Assembly (NCBI GenBank): GCA_013373545.1
Contig: JABXHQ010000082.1
Location: 16,438-80,437 of the forward strand
Direction: 5' to 3'
Source: Gammaproteobacteria bacterium
GTDB lineage: Bacteria; Pseudomonadota; Gammaproteobacteria; Enterobacterales; Kangiellaceae
DNA length: 64,000 nucleotides
This document shows, in pieces, positions 11,565 through 20,669 of the stretch. A program made the translations under genes and the position numbers. The notes under the pieces are model-generated. The model had not been told where the DNA came from, made no database searches, and was given only the letters and a program-made list of their open reading frames with translations. How positions within the stretch are numbered: the stretch's first letter is position 1; each line of letters opens with the position of its first letter.

Positions 11565-13066
11565 TGCTCAAGAAATAACAGTGGCAGGTTTACTTGTGAC
11601 AAGTAAGCCTGCTCTTGTTCCAAATCGGCAGCCAATAATGAATGTTCAGAAAGATATTGCGCCGGAAAAACTAAGGTCATTTCTTCATTGTCGACGGCTA
11701 CTTCTATTTCTGGCCATGCAACATCTCGGCGCCGATGATTAAACAATACAGCTAAACGTAAGATTCGTCCTAAGCGAATTAGTTGAGTGCGAAATTTATC
11801 ATCGCTGATCACTTCAAAGCGGTGTAATGGAAACTTTCGTCGAAAACTTCTTACCAACAAGGCAAGCAAGCGTTGCTGCATAATACTGAAACCACTTAAG
11901 TCCGAGTTTTTAATAATATACTCACCATGTTTTTGCTGCTTGCTAAAATTGATACTCAAACCAATTTCATGGCAACGCGCTGCCCAGCTCAACATATATT
12001 TAAAGTAATCGTTATCTAAATCCCATGGCTTAGCAACTTTATTCCAAAGGAGCAAAGCAATCGTATTTACTCGTCGTGCTTGGTCCATATCGATATGGTA
12101 ACGAGCCAACAGCCCACGAACGGCTCGCTCTTTAATATCAGCGGTTTTTTCTTGACCAACTAGCTCATAGAGCAATCCTTCACGCAGTGCTGCTGGTGAA
12201 GTCGACATCGACTCAATTTTGAGAGTTTTGAATATTGCGATTAGGATTGCTAGTCCAGCCGGAAGAATTTCACGGCGGGTTTCTGACAGGCCTTCAAGAT
12301 TGATATCGGCAATATTTTTAGTATCAATGAGGCGTCTTTTAAGGGTTAATAGGTCATTTAGAGTAATATCGCTCTTTTCGCTATTCGTCGCCTGATAAAT
12401 GTCTAAAATCGACTCTATTGTCCCCGAGGTGCCAACCGTAATTTCCCACCCTTCGCGCAAATATAGATCTTGTATCGAGAGTAACTCTAATCGAGCTGCG
12501 GTAATTGCACGCTTGAAATTTGATTTGCTAACGAGTCCATCATTGAAGAACTTTTGACTGTAAGAGACACACCCCATTTGCAAGCTATCAAGTAACACTG
12601 GCTCAAAGGCTTCGCCAATCGCAAACTCGGTACTACCGCCGCCGATATCGACTACCATCTGCTTGCGATTGGTCAGTTGGAAATGCGCAACGCCTTCGAA
12701 AATTAACCGTGCTTCTTCACGCCCGGATATAACTTCGATCGGATAGCCGAGTATGGCTTCGGCTTTAAGTAAAAATTCAGGGGTGTTTTTGGCTTTTCTT
12801 AGAGCATAAGTACCGACTGCTCGCACATACGCGGTATCACTGTCACCCAACCGCTGTTTAAATTGCTCAAGACAGTTGAAAGCGCGCTGCTGCGACTCTT
12901 CGGTTAAAATATTATTCTTATCAAGGCCGGCTGCGAGTCGTACCTTTTCTTTTAATCGTCCGATGATCTGTAAATTATTATGTTGCAGTTGAGCCAGCGT
13001 TAAATGAAAGCTATTCGATCCCAGATCAACTGCAGCAATAATAGGGTTGCCATTGTTCTTGGCCAT
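11558..13066 (-). CDS. ppx: Exopolyphosphatase / pppGpp phosphohydrolase family (Ppx/GppA)
   Basis: A 502 aa member of the Ppx/GppA sugar-kinase-fold family, which removes terminal phosphates from polyphosphate or from pppGpp. Motifs are AAVDLGSNSFHLTLA (phosphate 1), VVDIGGGSTEFAIGE and GTSGTIESI, followed by an HD-like C-terminal helical domain. Sequence alone does not decide between Ppx and GppA. The position next to rhlB matches E. coli gppA-rhlB, whereas ppk nearby suits a polyphosphatase. It ends convergently with the S41 gene and lies 6 bases after rhlB. Confidence 0.93.
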   Translation of the reverse strand: MAKNNGNPIIAAVDLGSNSFHLTLAQLQHNNLQIIGRLKEKVRLAAGLDKNNILTEESQQRAFNCLEQFKQRLGDSDTAYVRAVGTYALRKAKNTPEFLLKAEAILGYPIEVISGREEARLIFEGVAHFQLTNRKQMVVDIGGGSTEFAIGEAFEPVLLDSLQMGCVSYSQKFFNDGLVSKSNFKRAITAARLELLSIQDLYLREGWEITVGTSGTIESILDIYQATNSEKSDITLNDLLTLKRRLIDTKNIADINLEGLSETRREILPAGLAILIAIFKTLKIESMSTSPAALREGLLYELVGQEKTADIKERAVRGLLARYHIDMDQARRVNTIALLLWNKVAKPWDLDNDYFKYMLSWAARCHEIGLSINFSKQQKHGEYIIKNSDLSGFSIMQQRLLALLVRSFRRKFPLHRFEVISDDKFRTQLIRLGRILRLAVLFNHRRRDVAWPEIEVAVDNEEMTLVFPAQYLSEHSLLAADLEQEQAYLSQVNLPLLFLEHQ

Positions 13067-13072
13067 AAAACA

Positions 13073-14314
13073 TTATCTTCCTTGATTATTGTGGCGCTTA
13101 TTGGGGCGTCCTCTGTTGTGGCGTTTTACGTGGAAAGGTTTTACTTCAGCAAGTAATTCGGCGGTGACCTCTTGTTTTGGGATCTCGTGCTCGATGTACT
13201 CTTCTATAGCCGGTAAGGCAAATGCGCTGTCTTCACAGGCAAATGAAATAGCATCGCCTTCAGCGCCGGCGCGCGCTGTTCGACCAATGCGATGAACATA
13301 GTCTTCAGCATCTTCAGGAAGATCATAATTAATCACATGAGTGACGTCGTCAATGTGCAAACCACGGGCGGCGACATCGGTGGCAATCAAGGCTGGTAGT
13401 TCATCGGTTTTAAATTTGTCCAGTAATGCCATGCGCTTCTTTTGCGGGACATCGCCAGTGAGTAGCCCGACCTGCCAATCATTGGCTCGAAGCATGGCGA
13501 AAATGGTTTCGGCATCGCGTTTAGTGTTCACAAAAATCATGGTTTTATCGGGCGTTTCTTGGTTCATTAATCCAAGAAGCAAACTCAGTTTGTCAGAGTT
13601 GCTGGGGTAATAAAGAACCTCACGTACCTTTTTCGCAGTTACTTGTTCGGGTTCGACTTGCACATGTTTTGGTGTATTCATATGCTCATAAGCCAGCTCT
13701 TGTACGCGGTGTGATAAAGTCGCTGAAAACAACATATTCAACCGGTCATTGGCCGGCGGCATGCGTCGGAATAAGTAGCGAATGTCAGCAATAAAACCCA
13801 GATCAAACATGCGATCGGCTTCATCGAGTACTACTACGTCGATAGCATCGAGTCGGTAAACCCCTTGCTTTAAATAGTCGATCAAGCGACCGGTTGTGCC
13901 GATCAATACATCGACGCCTTCGGCGAGCATTGTTCGCTGTTCGTCGTAGCCAGTGCCGCCATATACAGCCCCGACTTTGAGTTTAGTGAACTCAGCAAGC
14001 TTCTCAGCATCATTCATAATTTGCACAACCAGCTCGCGTGTGGGAGCCATAATAATGGCGCGCGGCTCGTTTTTGAGTCGATTTTGATCTGCGGGCAGAG
14101 TGAGTAGCTCATCGAACACCGCTAATAAAAATGCGATTGTCTTCCCGGTGCCGGTTTGCGCTTGACCCGCAACATCTTGCCCTTTAAGGGTTAACGGCAG
14201 CGATAGCGCTTGGATGGGTGTACAATGGGTAAAGTTGTTTTTGTTGAGCGCTTTGATTAACCGTGGGTCGAGACCGATTTTACTGAAGGCTGTTGTCGAT
14301 AGGTGTTTTGTCAT
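13073..14314 (-). CDS. rhlB: ATP-dependent RNA helicase RhlB (DEAD-box)
   Basis: RhlB unwinds structured RNA and is the helicase of the E. coli RNA degradosome. The 413 aa protein aligns from its first residues with E. coli RhlB: F-S..GL-P.L--AL, then [20 protein letters not shown]. Motifs are Walker [36 protein letters not shown] and [12 protein letters not shown]. The C-terminal tail is short and basic ([14 protein letters not shown]), consistent with RNA contact. It diverges from trxA, as in E. coli (gppA-rhlB facing trxA-rho). Confidence 0.95.
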   Translation of the reverse strand: MTKHLSTTAFSKIGLDPRLIKALNKNNFTHCTPIQALSLPLTLKGQDVAGQAQTGTGKTIAFLLAVFDELLTLPADQNRLKNEPRAIIMAPTRELVVQIMNDAEKLAEFTKLKVGAVYGGTGYDEQRTMLAEGVDVLIGTTGRLIDYLKQGVYRLDAIDVVVLDEADRMFDLGFIADIRYLFRRMPPANDRLNMLFSATLSHRVQELAYEHMNTPKHVQVEPEQVTAKKVREVLYYPSNSDKLSLLLGLMNQETPDKTMIFVNTKRDAETIFAMLRANDWQVGLLTGDVPQKKRMALLDKFKTDELPALIATDVAARGLHIDDVTHVINYDLPEDAEDYVHRIGRTARAGAEGDAISFACEDSAFALPAIEEYIEHEIPKQEVTAELLAEVKPFHVKRHNRGRPNKRHNNQGR

Positions 14315-14428
14315 AATTATTTATCAAACTGTTGGGTTGGCGACAATTGCGGTTAGCGGCTGCTCTATTCCAGCCACCGAAAACTGTCGTTAGGTTTCTG
14401 ATTTGTCACATTATTACGTCAGTGTAAT

Positions 14429-14470
14429 GCCCAATCACGCTTTTGGAAACTGATAGTTTTGCTATTGGGC
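14429..14470. promoter_or_regulatory. Nested inverted repeat in the rhlB/trxA divergent region
   Basis: An outer perfect 7 bp repeat (GCCCAAT at 14429-14435, ATTGGGC at 14464-14470) encloses an inner 5 bp repeat (AAACT 14447-14451, AGTTT 14455-14459) with a 3-base loop. It lies roughly midway between two divergent starts. It could be a regulator site or a hairpin in the trxA leader. No U-run follows, so it is not a terminator. Function is inferred only from symmetry and position. Confidence 0.35.
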
Positions 14471-14554
14471 TTGAAATTTGTCAAACTAAACCCCAGTTTA
14501 CACCTTCTAATATTACGATTGACTGACTACGAACATTTCCGGAGAAAGCAACAG

Positions 14555-14881
14555 ATGAGCGAACAAATTGTCCACTTAAGCGATGACAGTTTTGAGTCCG
14601 AAGTATTACAATCAGATGTGCCCGTTTTAGTGGATTACTGGGCGGAATGGTGCGGTCCATGCCGTATGATCGCCCCGATTCTCGATGAGATCGCCAGTGA
14701 ATACGACGGTAAAATTAAGGTCGCTAAGTTAAACATTGACGAAAATCGAGCAACGCCACCTAAATACGGTATCCGAGGTATTCCAACCCTTATGCTGTTT
14801 AAGAATGGCGCAGCCGAGGCGACTCAAGTGGGCGCGGTTAATAAGTCACAGTTGGTAGCTTTTATCGACTCCAATATCTAA
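14555..14881 (+). CDS. trxA: Thioredoxin 1
   Basis: TrxA is the general protein disulfide reductase of the cytoplasm, recycled by thioredoxin reductase. The 108 aa protein has the WCGPC active site with Cys33 and Cys36, the cis-proline segment RGIPTLMLF, and a final helix typical of E. coli Trx1. I chose ATG 14555 because GGAGAA lies upstream and [14 protein letters not shown] matches the family N-terminus. An open frame continues 96 bases upstream but lacks thioredoxin similarity. Followed by rho, as in enteric bacteria. Confidence 0.97.
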   Translation: MSEQIVHLSDDSFESEVLQSDVPVLVDYWAEWCGPCRMIAPILDEIASEYDGKIKVAKLNIDENRATPPKYGIRGIPTLMLFKNGAAEATQVGAVNKSQLVAFIDSNI

Positions 14882-15135
14882 GGTTAGGAACGGCTAGTAC
14901 CGTTCTCGCCTTTTGAGTTCCCGATTCTTTCATTGCAACACTGGACAGGGTCGGGAATTAATGCTAATTTCCTTGATAGCTTTCCTGTGGGGCCTCCCAA
15001 TATCCATAATTCCAGGATAAAGCCAATCACCTAAAACAGTTTTGATAACGGAATCAGTTGGAATCAGGTCGTAACAACTCATGTTTGATCGGAATCCATT
15101 AACACTCTAACTATAACCATTCGACATATCCAATC
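14882..15135 (+). promoter_or_regulatory. rho leader with C-rich, G-poor tract and hairpins
   Basis: This 254-base gap separates trxA from rho. Just after trxA is a 6 bp hairpin (GAACGG 14888-14893, CCGTTC 14900-14905) followed by TCGCCTTTT, a weak terminator candidate. A longer-range perfect repeat pairs TTCCCGA (14918-14924) with TCGGGAA (14951-14957). The 40 bases before the rho start (15096-15135) hold 13 C and 1 G, resembling a Rho-utilisation tract. E. coli rho is autoregulated by Rho-dependent termination in its leader, so similar feedback is a reasonable inference. Confidence 0.45.
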
Positions 15136-16392
15136 ATGAATCTAACGGAACTCAAACAGAAATCAGCTTCTGAACTTACTAACCTTGCAGCGTCTATGGG
15201 CATTGAAAATATGGCCCGTAATCGTAAACAAGATATCATTTTCTCCATTTTAAAAGCGCATGCGAAGTCAGGCGAAGATATCTTTGGCGATGGTGTTTTA
15301 GAAATCCTACCCGATGGCTTTGGCTTTTTACGTAGCGCTGACTCCTCTTACCTTGCGGGGCCTGATGATATTTATGTATCACCCAGCCAAATTCGACGAT
15401 TTAGCCTACGCACTGGTGATACTATCTCCGGAAAAATTCGTCCGCCAAAAGATGGCGAGCGCTATTTTGCGTTGCTAAAAGTCAACAAAATCAATTACGA
15501 CAGCCCAGAGAATGCGCGTAATAAGATTTTATTTGAGAACCTAACGCCGTTACATCCCGATGAGCGAATTCGAATGGAACGTGGCAACGGTAGCTCAGAA
15601 GATATTACCGCACGCGTAATTGACTTAGCTGCACCGATCGGTAAAGGTCAACGAGCGTTGGTGGTTTCTCCACCGAAAGCCGGTAAAACGATGATGATGC
15701 AAAACATTGCTCAATCTATCACCGCGAATAATCCCGACTGCACCTTAATAGTGTTATTGATTGACGAGCGTCCTGAAGAAGTTACCGAGATGCAACGCTC
15801 GGTGCGTGGTGAAGTAATCGCTTCTACTTTCGATGAACCGGCAAGTCGACATGTACAAGTGGCTGAAATGGTTATCGAAAAGGCAAAACGTCTCGTCGAA
15901 CACAAAAAAGACGTGGTGATTTTGCTCGACTCAATAACGCGTCTTGCGCGTGCTTACAATACGGTGATCCCGTCATCTGGCAAGGTATTAACCGGTGGTG
16001 TCGATGCAAATGCATTGCAGCGTCCAAAACGCTTTTTCGGTGCGGCACGTAACATTGAGGAAGGTGGAAGCTTAACGATTATTGCGACGGCTTTGATTGA
16101 TACTGGTTCGAAGATGGATGAAGTGATTTACGAAGAGTTCAAAGGTACCGGTAACATGGAGCTGCAACTCGACCGTAAAATAGCGGAAAAACGCGTGTTC
16201 CCAGCGATCAATATTAACCGTAGCGGTACCCGTAAAGAAGACTTATTAACTAGCCCAGATGAACTGCAGAAGATGTGGATCTTGCGTAAAATTGTGCATC
16301 CGATGCAAGAAATTGAAGCTATGGAGTTCTTGGTTGATAAGCTCGCTTTGACCAAAACCAATGATGAATTTTTTGAGTCGATGAAACGCTAG
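15136..16392 (+). CDS. rho: Transcription termination factor Rho
   Basis: Rho is the hexameric RNA translocase that ends transcription of untranslated RNA. At 418 aa it is one residue shorter than E. coli Rho. It has the N-terminal helical region, the OB-fold RNA-binding domain ([18 protein letters not shown]) and the RecA-like ATPase. ATPase motifs are Walker [25 protein letters not shown], Walker [17 protein letters not shown] and the R-loop region [14 protein letters not shown]. All are intact. It precedes ubiD by 21 bases. Confidence 0.98.
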   Translation: MNLTELKQKSASELTNLAASMGIENMARNRKQDIIFSILKAHAKSGEDIFGDGVLEILPDGFGFLRSADSSYLAGPDDIYVSPSQIRRFSLRTGDTISGKIRPPKDGERYFALLKVNKINYDSPENARNKILFENLTPLHPDERIRMERGNGSSEDITARVIDLAAPIGKGQRALVVSPPKAGKTMMMQNIAQSITANNPDCTLIVLLIDERPEEVTEMQRSVRGEVIASTFDEPASRHVQVAEMVIEKAKRLVEHKKDVVILLDSITRLARAYNTVIPSSGKVLTGGVDANALQRPKRFFGAARNIEEGGSLTIIATALIDTGSKMDEVIYEEFKGTGNMELQLDRKIAEKRVFPAININRSGTRKEDLLTSPDELQKMWILRKIVHPMQEIEAMEFLVDKLALTKTNDEFFESMKR

Positions 16393-16413
16393 TCGATTTG
16401 CCTTGAGAGCAGC

Positions 16414-17883
16414 ATGCAATATCGAGACTTAAGAGATTTTATCGCACAATTAGAATCAATGGGCGAGCTAAAGCGGATTTCTCACCCCATTGATCCCAAT
16501 CTTGAAATGACGGAAATTGCCGACCGCACGTTACGCGCGGGCGGTCCTGCCCTGTTATTTGAAAATCCCATTGGCAGTGACATACCGGTGCTGGCAAATT
16601 TGTTTGGTACCGCGCGCCGAGTGGCGCTTGGTATGGGACAAGCGGACACCGCTGCACTAAGAGAAGTCGGTGAGTTATTGGCGTTTTTAAAGCAGCCTGA
16701 GCCGCCGCAAGGCATTAAAGAAGCCTGGTCACAGTTACCGATATTTAAGCAAGTCTTGAATATGGCGCCAAAAACCATCAAAAAGGCACCGTGTCAGGAG
16801 ATAGTGTGGCGCGGTGACGAAATTGACCTTGCACGTTTACCGGTTCAGACCTGCTGGCCGGGTGATGCAGCACCGCTAATTACTTGGGGATTGGTTATTA
16901 CTCAAGGACCGCACAAGTCGCGGCAAAACCTTGGTATTTATCGGCAGCAAGTGATTGCTCCTAACAAAGTTATTATGCGTTGGTTATCCCATCGCGGTGG
17001 CGCACTTGACTTTCATGAGTGGCAACAACAACATCCAGGTAAACCCTTTCCTGTTGCTGTGGCGCTTGGCGCTGATCCAGCGACTATACTCGGTGCTGTG
17101 ACACCGGTGCCAGACAATATGAGTGAGTACGCTTTCGCTGGTTTGTTACGTGGCAAAAAAACCGAACTTACCGAGTGTGTTTTACACGACTTAAAAGTCC
17201 CTGCGAGCGCTGAGATTGTGCTAGAAGGCTACATTTACCCCGATGAACTAGCGCCTGAAGGGCCTTTTGGTGATCACACGGGGTACTATAATGAAGTTGA
17301 TCATTTCCCAGTGTTTACCATCGAAGCAATTACGATGCGTGAGCGCCCGATTTACCACAGCACTTATACCGGCCGGCCACCTGATGAGCCTGCCATTTTG
17401 GGGGTGGCCCTTAACGAAGTATTTGTGCCAATTTTAAAGAAGCAATTTCCGGAAATTGAAGATTTTTATTTGCCTCCGGAAGGTTGTTCTTATCGAATGG
17501 CGATCGTCACTATCAAAAAACAATACCCTGGTCATGCAAAACGAGTGATGCTTGGGGTATGGTCGTTTTTACGTCAATTTATGTATACAAAATTTGTTAT
17601 AGTAACGGATGACGACGTAAATGCGCGCGATTGGCAAGATGTTATTTGGGCGATTACCACACGTGTCGATCCTACGCGGGACACCACGCTAATCGACCAC
17701 ACCCCAATTGATTATTTGGACTTTGCGTCACCAGTATCGGGTCTTGGCTCCAAAATGGGCATAGATGCTACGAACAAATGGCCCGGTGAAACGGATCGTG
17801 AGTGGGGGGAAGTTATTCAACAAGACCCTGCGGTAAAACAAAAAATTGATGAAATTTGGCACCAACTAGGAATAATGGAATGA
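16414..17883 (+). CDS. ubiD: 4-hydroxy-3-polyprenylbenzoate decarboxylase UbiD
   Basis: UbiD uses prenylated FMN, made by UbiX, to decarboxylate polyprenyl-4-hydroxybenzoate in ubiquinone synthesis. The 489 aa protein is close to E. coli UbiD (497). Hallmarks are [14 protein letters not shown] at the N-terminus, the prFMN/metal segment around [10 protein letters not shown] and [11 protein letters not shown], and [11 protein letters not shown] with the catalytic-region glutamate. ubiX is not in this window. The fre start overlaps its stop (ATGA), as in the E. coli ubiD-fre pair. Confidence 0.97.
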   Translation: MQYRDLRDFIAQLESMGELKRISHPIDPNLEMTEIADRTLRAGGPALLFENPIGSDIPVLANLFGTARRVALGMGQADTAALREVGELLAFLKQPEPPQGIKEAWSQLPIFKQVLNMAPKTIKKAPCQEIVWRGDEIDLARLPVQTCWPGDAAPLITWGLVITQGPHKSRQNLGIYRQQVIAPNKVIMRWLSHRGGALDFHEWQQQHPGKPFPVAVALGADPATILGAVTPVPDNMSEYAFAGLLRGKKTELTECVLHDLKVPASAEIVLEGYIYPDELAPEGPFGDHTGYYNEVDHFPVFTIEAITMRERPIYHSTYTGRPPDEPAILGVALNEVFVPILKKQFPEIEDFYLPPEGCSYRMAIVTIKKQYPGHAKRVMLGVWSFLRQFMYTKFVIVTDDDVNARDWQDVIWAITTRVDPTRDTTLIDHTPIDYLDFASPVSGLGSKMGIDATNKWPGETDREWGEVIQQDPAVKQKIDEIWHQLGIME

Positions 17884-18608
17884 CAGTTAAGGAAATATTT
17901 TGTCAAGTCGCAGAGCTTGATGTTATAGGCAAGGATGTATATCGCGTTAAGCTGACCGCTGATGAATTATCAGCCACTCCTTATCAAGGCGGTCAATATT
18001 TAACGCTGCAAGTAGAAGGTGGTCGTTGGATACCGTTTTCAATCGGCAACGCTCCCGAAGAGAAAAGTCATGTCGAGCTGCATATTCGACTAGTCCCTGG
18101 ACACGAATTGGCACAACAGATCATCGACCAACTGCAACAAACTCGCACCGCGCATATTCAAGTTCCGATGGGGAAATGCGTGTTGCGCTCTGGATCGCGC
18201 GATGTAGTGTGTATTGTTGGTGGTACTGGTTTCTCTCCGATCAAAGCGATGTTGGAGTCAGCGTTTCACGCGCAAGATGCACGTCGTTTTCACTTATTTT
18301 GGGGTGCGCAAACGGCTAGTGAATTGTATTTGAATGAACTGCCTGAGCAATGGCAGCAAAGCAAAACTAACTTCAATTATGTGCCGGTTATTTCTGGTGA
18401 TGATCCGAATTGGCAAGGAGAGCGTGGTTTCGCTCATGAACCCGCGTTTCGTCAACTCGACTGCCTAACCGATAAAGACTTTTATATTTCAGGTTCTCCA
18501 GCAATGGTGATGGCGGTGTATGAAGCCTTATTACAGCAAGGCGTCGACAAAAGCCAAGTGTTTGCCGATATGCTTGATATCAAAAGAGAAATGGGGGAAG
18601 ACGTCTAA
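17880..18608 (+). CDS. fre: NAD(P)H-flavin reductase (Fre/LuxG-like)
   Basis: Fre reduces free flavins with NAD(P)H; reduced FMN could serve UbiX/UbiD cofactor supply (inference from adjacency). The 242 aa protein has an N-terminal beta-barrel with GGQYLTL and the flavin-binding [11 protein letters not shown] (the RxxS-type segment reads RWIPFSIG), and an NAD-binding domain with [13 protein letters not shown] and [11 protein letters not shown] chose ATG 17880 because it overlaps the ubiD stop in a 4-base ATGA junction. An upstream in-frame start at 17856 lies inside ubiD. Confidence 0.93.
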   Translation: MTVKEIFCQVAELDVIGKDVYRVKLTADELSATPYQGGQYLTLQVEGGRWIPFSIGNAPEEKSHVELHIRLVPGHELAQQIIDQLQQTRTAHIQVPMGKCVLRSGSRDVVCIVGGTGFSPIKAMLESAFHAQDARRFHLFWGAQTASELYLNELPEQWQQSKTNFNYVPVISGDDPNWQGERGFAHEPAFRQLDCLTDKDFYISGSPAMVMAVYEALLQQGVDKSQVFADMLDIKREMGEDV

Positions 18609-18625
18609 ATCAGACGTCTATCCAA

Positions 18626-19432
18626 TTAAAGCATATAACGCTGTAAAATCTGCTTGTATGTGCCTTTCTTTTTGAGCGATTTAAGCGCTTCGTTAAAGCG
18701 CGTGACCGTCGTGTGATCCACTGACTTAATGCTGAACATTAGGTGCACATCTCCACTGTGTAGCCGGATGTCGAGCTTGTCAATTTGCTCTTCGATGCCC
18801 TTACGTTTGATGTTATAAGCACCGACGAATGGATCTTCGATAATCACATCAACATTGTGTTGCAACAAGTTATAGTAGTTCGCCTCTCCAACTGCTGAAT
18901 AAACAAAGCTAGCACTGAATTCTGGCTTATCTTGTAATGAGGAGACTTGCTCGCCATAGATGTAATCCGTGGTAACGCCGATGCGCTTACCCGAAGCAAC
19001 AATGTCGCTGAAGCTTTCCGCAAACTTAGCTTTTTCGCCGGCACGAACATAGAGCACAAAGTTTTCTGAACGATAGGGTTCGGAGAACATGGCATAGCTT
19101 TTTCGCTTTTCGGTAATAGACGCTCCCGCAACCAGATCGACCTCACCAACCTCGAGCTTCTGCAGCAGGCTCATCCAATGATCCTGCACAAAGCTTAGCT
19201 GACAGTTGGACTCCTCTGCCAAAGCTTGAATTAATTCAATATCGAGTCCCGAGACTTCATTACCCGGGGTTAAATACATGTAGGGTTCCCATGGATCCCA
19301 GCCCATGGTTAGCTGACAGTCATTCACTTTTGGTTGCGCAGCGCTCGGTTGTGCTTTGGGTGGTGCCGGATCGTCACAGGCAACGAGCAATACGCTGGTG
19401 ATAATTAGAGGTAATATTCGCACGAGTGTCAT
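18626..19432 (-). CDS. Solitary extracellular solute-binding lipoprotein (SBP family 3)
   Basis: A 268 aa periplasmic-type solute-binding protein of the amino-acid/polar family: MGWDPWEPYMYLTPGNEVSGLDIELIQALAEE at the mature N-terminus, and DLVAGASITEKRKSYAMFSEPY. A lipobox LLVAC gives Cys19 with Asp20 at +2, the classic inner-membrane retention signal. No permease or ATPase gene is adjacent, so a sensory or orphan binding role is as likely as transport. GAAGGAGAG before the ATG is a strong ribosome-binding site. The ligand is unknown. It ends convergently 17 bases from fre. Confidence 0.85.
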   Translation of the reverse strand: MTLVRILPLIITSVLLVACDDPAPPKAQPSAAQPKVNDCQLTMGWDPWEPYMYLTPGNEVSGLDIELIQALAEESNCQLSFVQDHWMSLLQKLEVGEVDLVAGASITEKRKSYAMFSEPYRSENFVLYVRAGEKAKFAESFSDIVASGKRIGVTTDYIYGEQVSSLQDKPEFSASFVYSAVGEANYYNLLQHNVDVIIEDPFVGAYNIKRKGIEEQIDKLDIRLHSGDVHLMFSIKSVDHTTVTRFNEALKSLKKKGTYKQILQRYML

Positions 19433-19542
19433 TATCTACTCTCCTTCAATCAGGTGAGACTTTTTCTTCTTATTGTTAATTGAAGTGTAGTTGATTTTTC
19501 TTAGCTGCTAACAAGAACTTTGAGATTTCCCGCGCTGAGAGC

Positions 19543-19571
19543 AAAAAAAAGCGCCCTATTAGGCGCTTTTT
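19543..19571 (-). terminator. Intrinsic terminator of rpoH
   Basis: A perfect 5 bp GC stem (GCGCC 19551-19555, GGCGC 19562-19566) with a 6-base loop is flanked by eight A on the left and five T on the right. Read on the minus strand it is a stem followed by eight U, about 20 bases past the rpoH stop. The flanking A and T extend the stem. The plus-strand U-run also permits bidirectional action. Confidence 0.88.
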
Positions 19572-19591
19572 GCAAATTTTTTGACCGCCGT

Positions 19592-20452
19592 TTAAGCGAC
19601 AATCGAAGCTTTCAGCTTTTTGATTGCGTTCTTTTCCAGCTGTCGTACACGCTCTGCAGAAACTTGGTAATGATCTGCTAACTCCTGCAAGGTGGCTTTG
19701 TTTTCATCAAGCCAGCGGCGCTTTAAAATATCTTGGCTACGCGAGTCAAGCTGCTGCATTGCGGCAATTAACTTTTTCTCATGGTGCTCTTGCCAGTCGT
19801 TTTGCTCATAAGAAGTGGCAGGGTCTGCTGACTGATCTTCTAAGAACTGAGCTGGCGCAAATTGGGCACTGTCATCGTCGTCACCGGCGGGTGCATCAAA
19901 TGCCATGTCACGCGCATTTAAACGCCCTTCCATGCGACGCACTTCGGCCTCACTGACGCCTAAGTCATTCGCTACTTGGGTTATTTCATCGTTACTAAAC
20001 CAGCCCAATCGCTTTTTAGAGCCACGTAAGTTGAAGAATAATTTGCGTTGCGCTTTGGTAGTGGCAACTTTAACAATTCGCCAGTTGCGTAATACAAACT
20101 CATGGATTTCGGCTTTTATCCAATGCACGGCAAAGGAGATAAGACGAACGCCAACATCTGGATCGAAGCGTTTTACCGCTTTCATAAGTCCGACGTTACC
20201 TTCTTGAATTAAATCGGCCTGTTGTAAACCGTAGCCGTTGTAGCTACGTGCAATGTGCACAACAAAACGTAAGTGCGAGAGGATTAATTGTCGCGCCGCT
20301 TCTAAATCTTCATTATCGCGGAATCGACGCGCCAGCTCTCGCTCATCGTCAGCGCTTAGTACCGGGATCGCATTGACGGCATGAACATAAGCCTCGATGC
20401 TTCCTTGTGGCACTGAAAGTGCTAAATGTTGATTGGACAGCTGAGTATTCAT
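19592..20452 (-). CDS. rpoH: Heat-shock sigma factor RpoH (sigma-32)
   Basis: RpoH directs RNA polymerase to heat-shock promoters. The 286 aa protein has region 2 ([34 protein letters not shown] in outline), the RpoH box QRKLFFNLR that separates it from other group 3 sigmas, and region 4 with [24 protein letters not shown]. The ATG follows TTAGGAGACTT. It lies downstream of ftsX in the conserved ftsYEX-rpoH order. The 217-base gap upstream holds two CIRCE-like elements and a sigma-E-like promoter (separate entries). Confidence 0.98.
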   Translation of the reverse strand: MNTQLSNQHLALSVPQGSIEAYVHAVNAIPVLSADDERELARRFRDNEDLEAARQLILSHLRFVVHIARSYNGYGLQQADLIQEGNVGLMKAVKRFDPDVGVRLISFAVHWIKAEIHEFVLRNWRIVKVATTKAQRKLFFNLRGSKKRLGWFSNDEITQVANDLGVSEAEVRRMEGRLNARDMAFDAPAGDDDDSAQFAPAQFLEDQSADPATSYEQNDWQEHHEKKLIAAMQQLDSRSQDILKRRWLDENKATLQELADHYQVSAERVRQLEKNAIKKLKASIVA

Positions 20453-20504
20453 AAGTCTCCTAACGAGCAGCTAAGTCTTGTTACCAAAGGGTTTGCGGCA
20501 AATA

Positions 20505-20531
20505 TTAGCATTGTTAAAGCTGGAATGCTAA
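20505..20531. promoter_or_regulatory. CIRCE-like element 1 (rpoH-proximal)
   Basis: An inverted repeat TTAGCATTG-N9-GAATGCTAA. The CIRCE operator of HrcA is TTAGCACTC-N9-GAGTGCTAA, so this copy matches 15 of 18 defined positions with exact spacing; the arms match each other at 8 of 9 positions. Its near edge is 53 bp upstream of the rpoH ATG. On the minus strand it contains TGCTAATAT, an extended -10-like sequence, so a bound repressor would cover it. Confidence 0.7.
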
Positions 20532-20534
20532 TTT

Positions 20535-20561
20535 TTAGCAGTCTTAACCTTAGAGTGCTAA
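20535..20561. promoter_or_regulatory. CIRCE element 2 (distal, near-consensus)
   Basis: An inverted repeat TTAGCAGTC-N9-GAGTGCTAA, identical to the CIRCE consensus at 17 of 18 positions with the exact 9-base spacer. It starts 30 bp from element 1, about three helical turns, so both would face the same side of the DNA. HrcA normally binds CIRCE at groESL and dnaK operons; placement before rpoH implies HrcA control of the heat-shock sigma factor. hrcA is not in this window. Confidence 0.8.
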
Positions 20562-20578
20562 ATTAAGTAAAAGTTTCC
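20550..20578 (-). promoter_or_regulatory. Candidate sigma-E (RpoE)-type promoter of rpoH
   Basis: On the minus strand GGAAACTT (20578-20571) is followed after 16 bases by TCTAA (20554-20550). The sigma-E consensus is GGAACTT, a 15-16 base spacer and TCTRA-like -10. E. coli rpoH also has a sigma-E promoter. The -10 lies inside the arm and spacer of CIRCE element 2. Inferred from sequence only. Confidence 0.5.
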
Positions 20579-20669
20579 GAATCTAAGACTCCCTTTTATA
20601 AGGGGCAAATGAGGCCTTTTCAATCCTTTGTCATACCCAGTTACAAGTTATATTTCGCCTATCGTGCGG

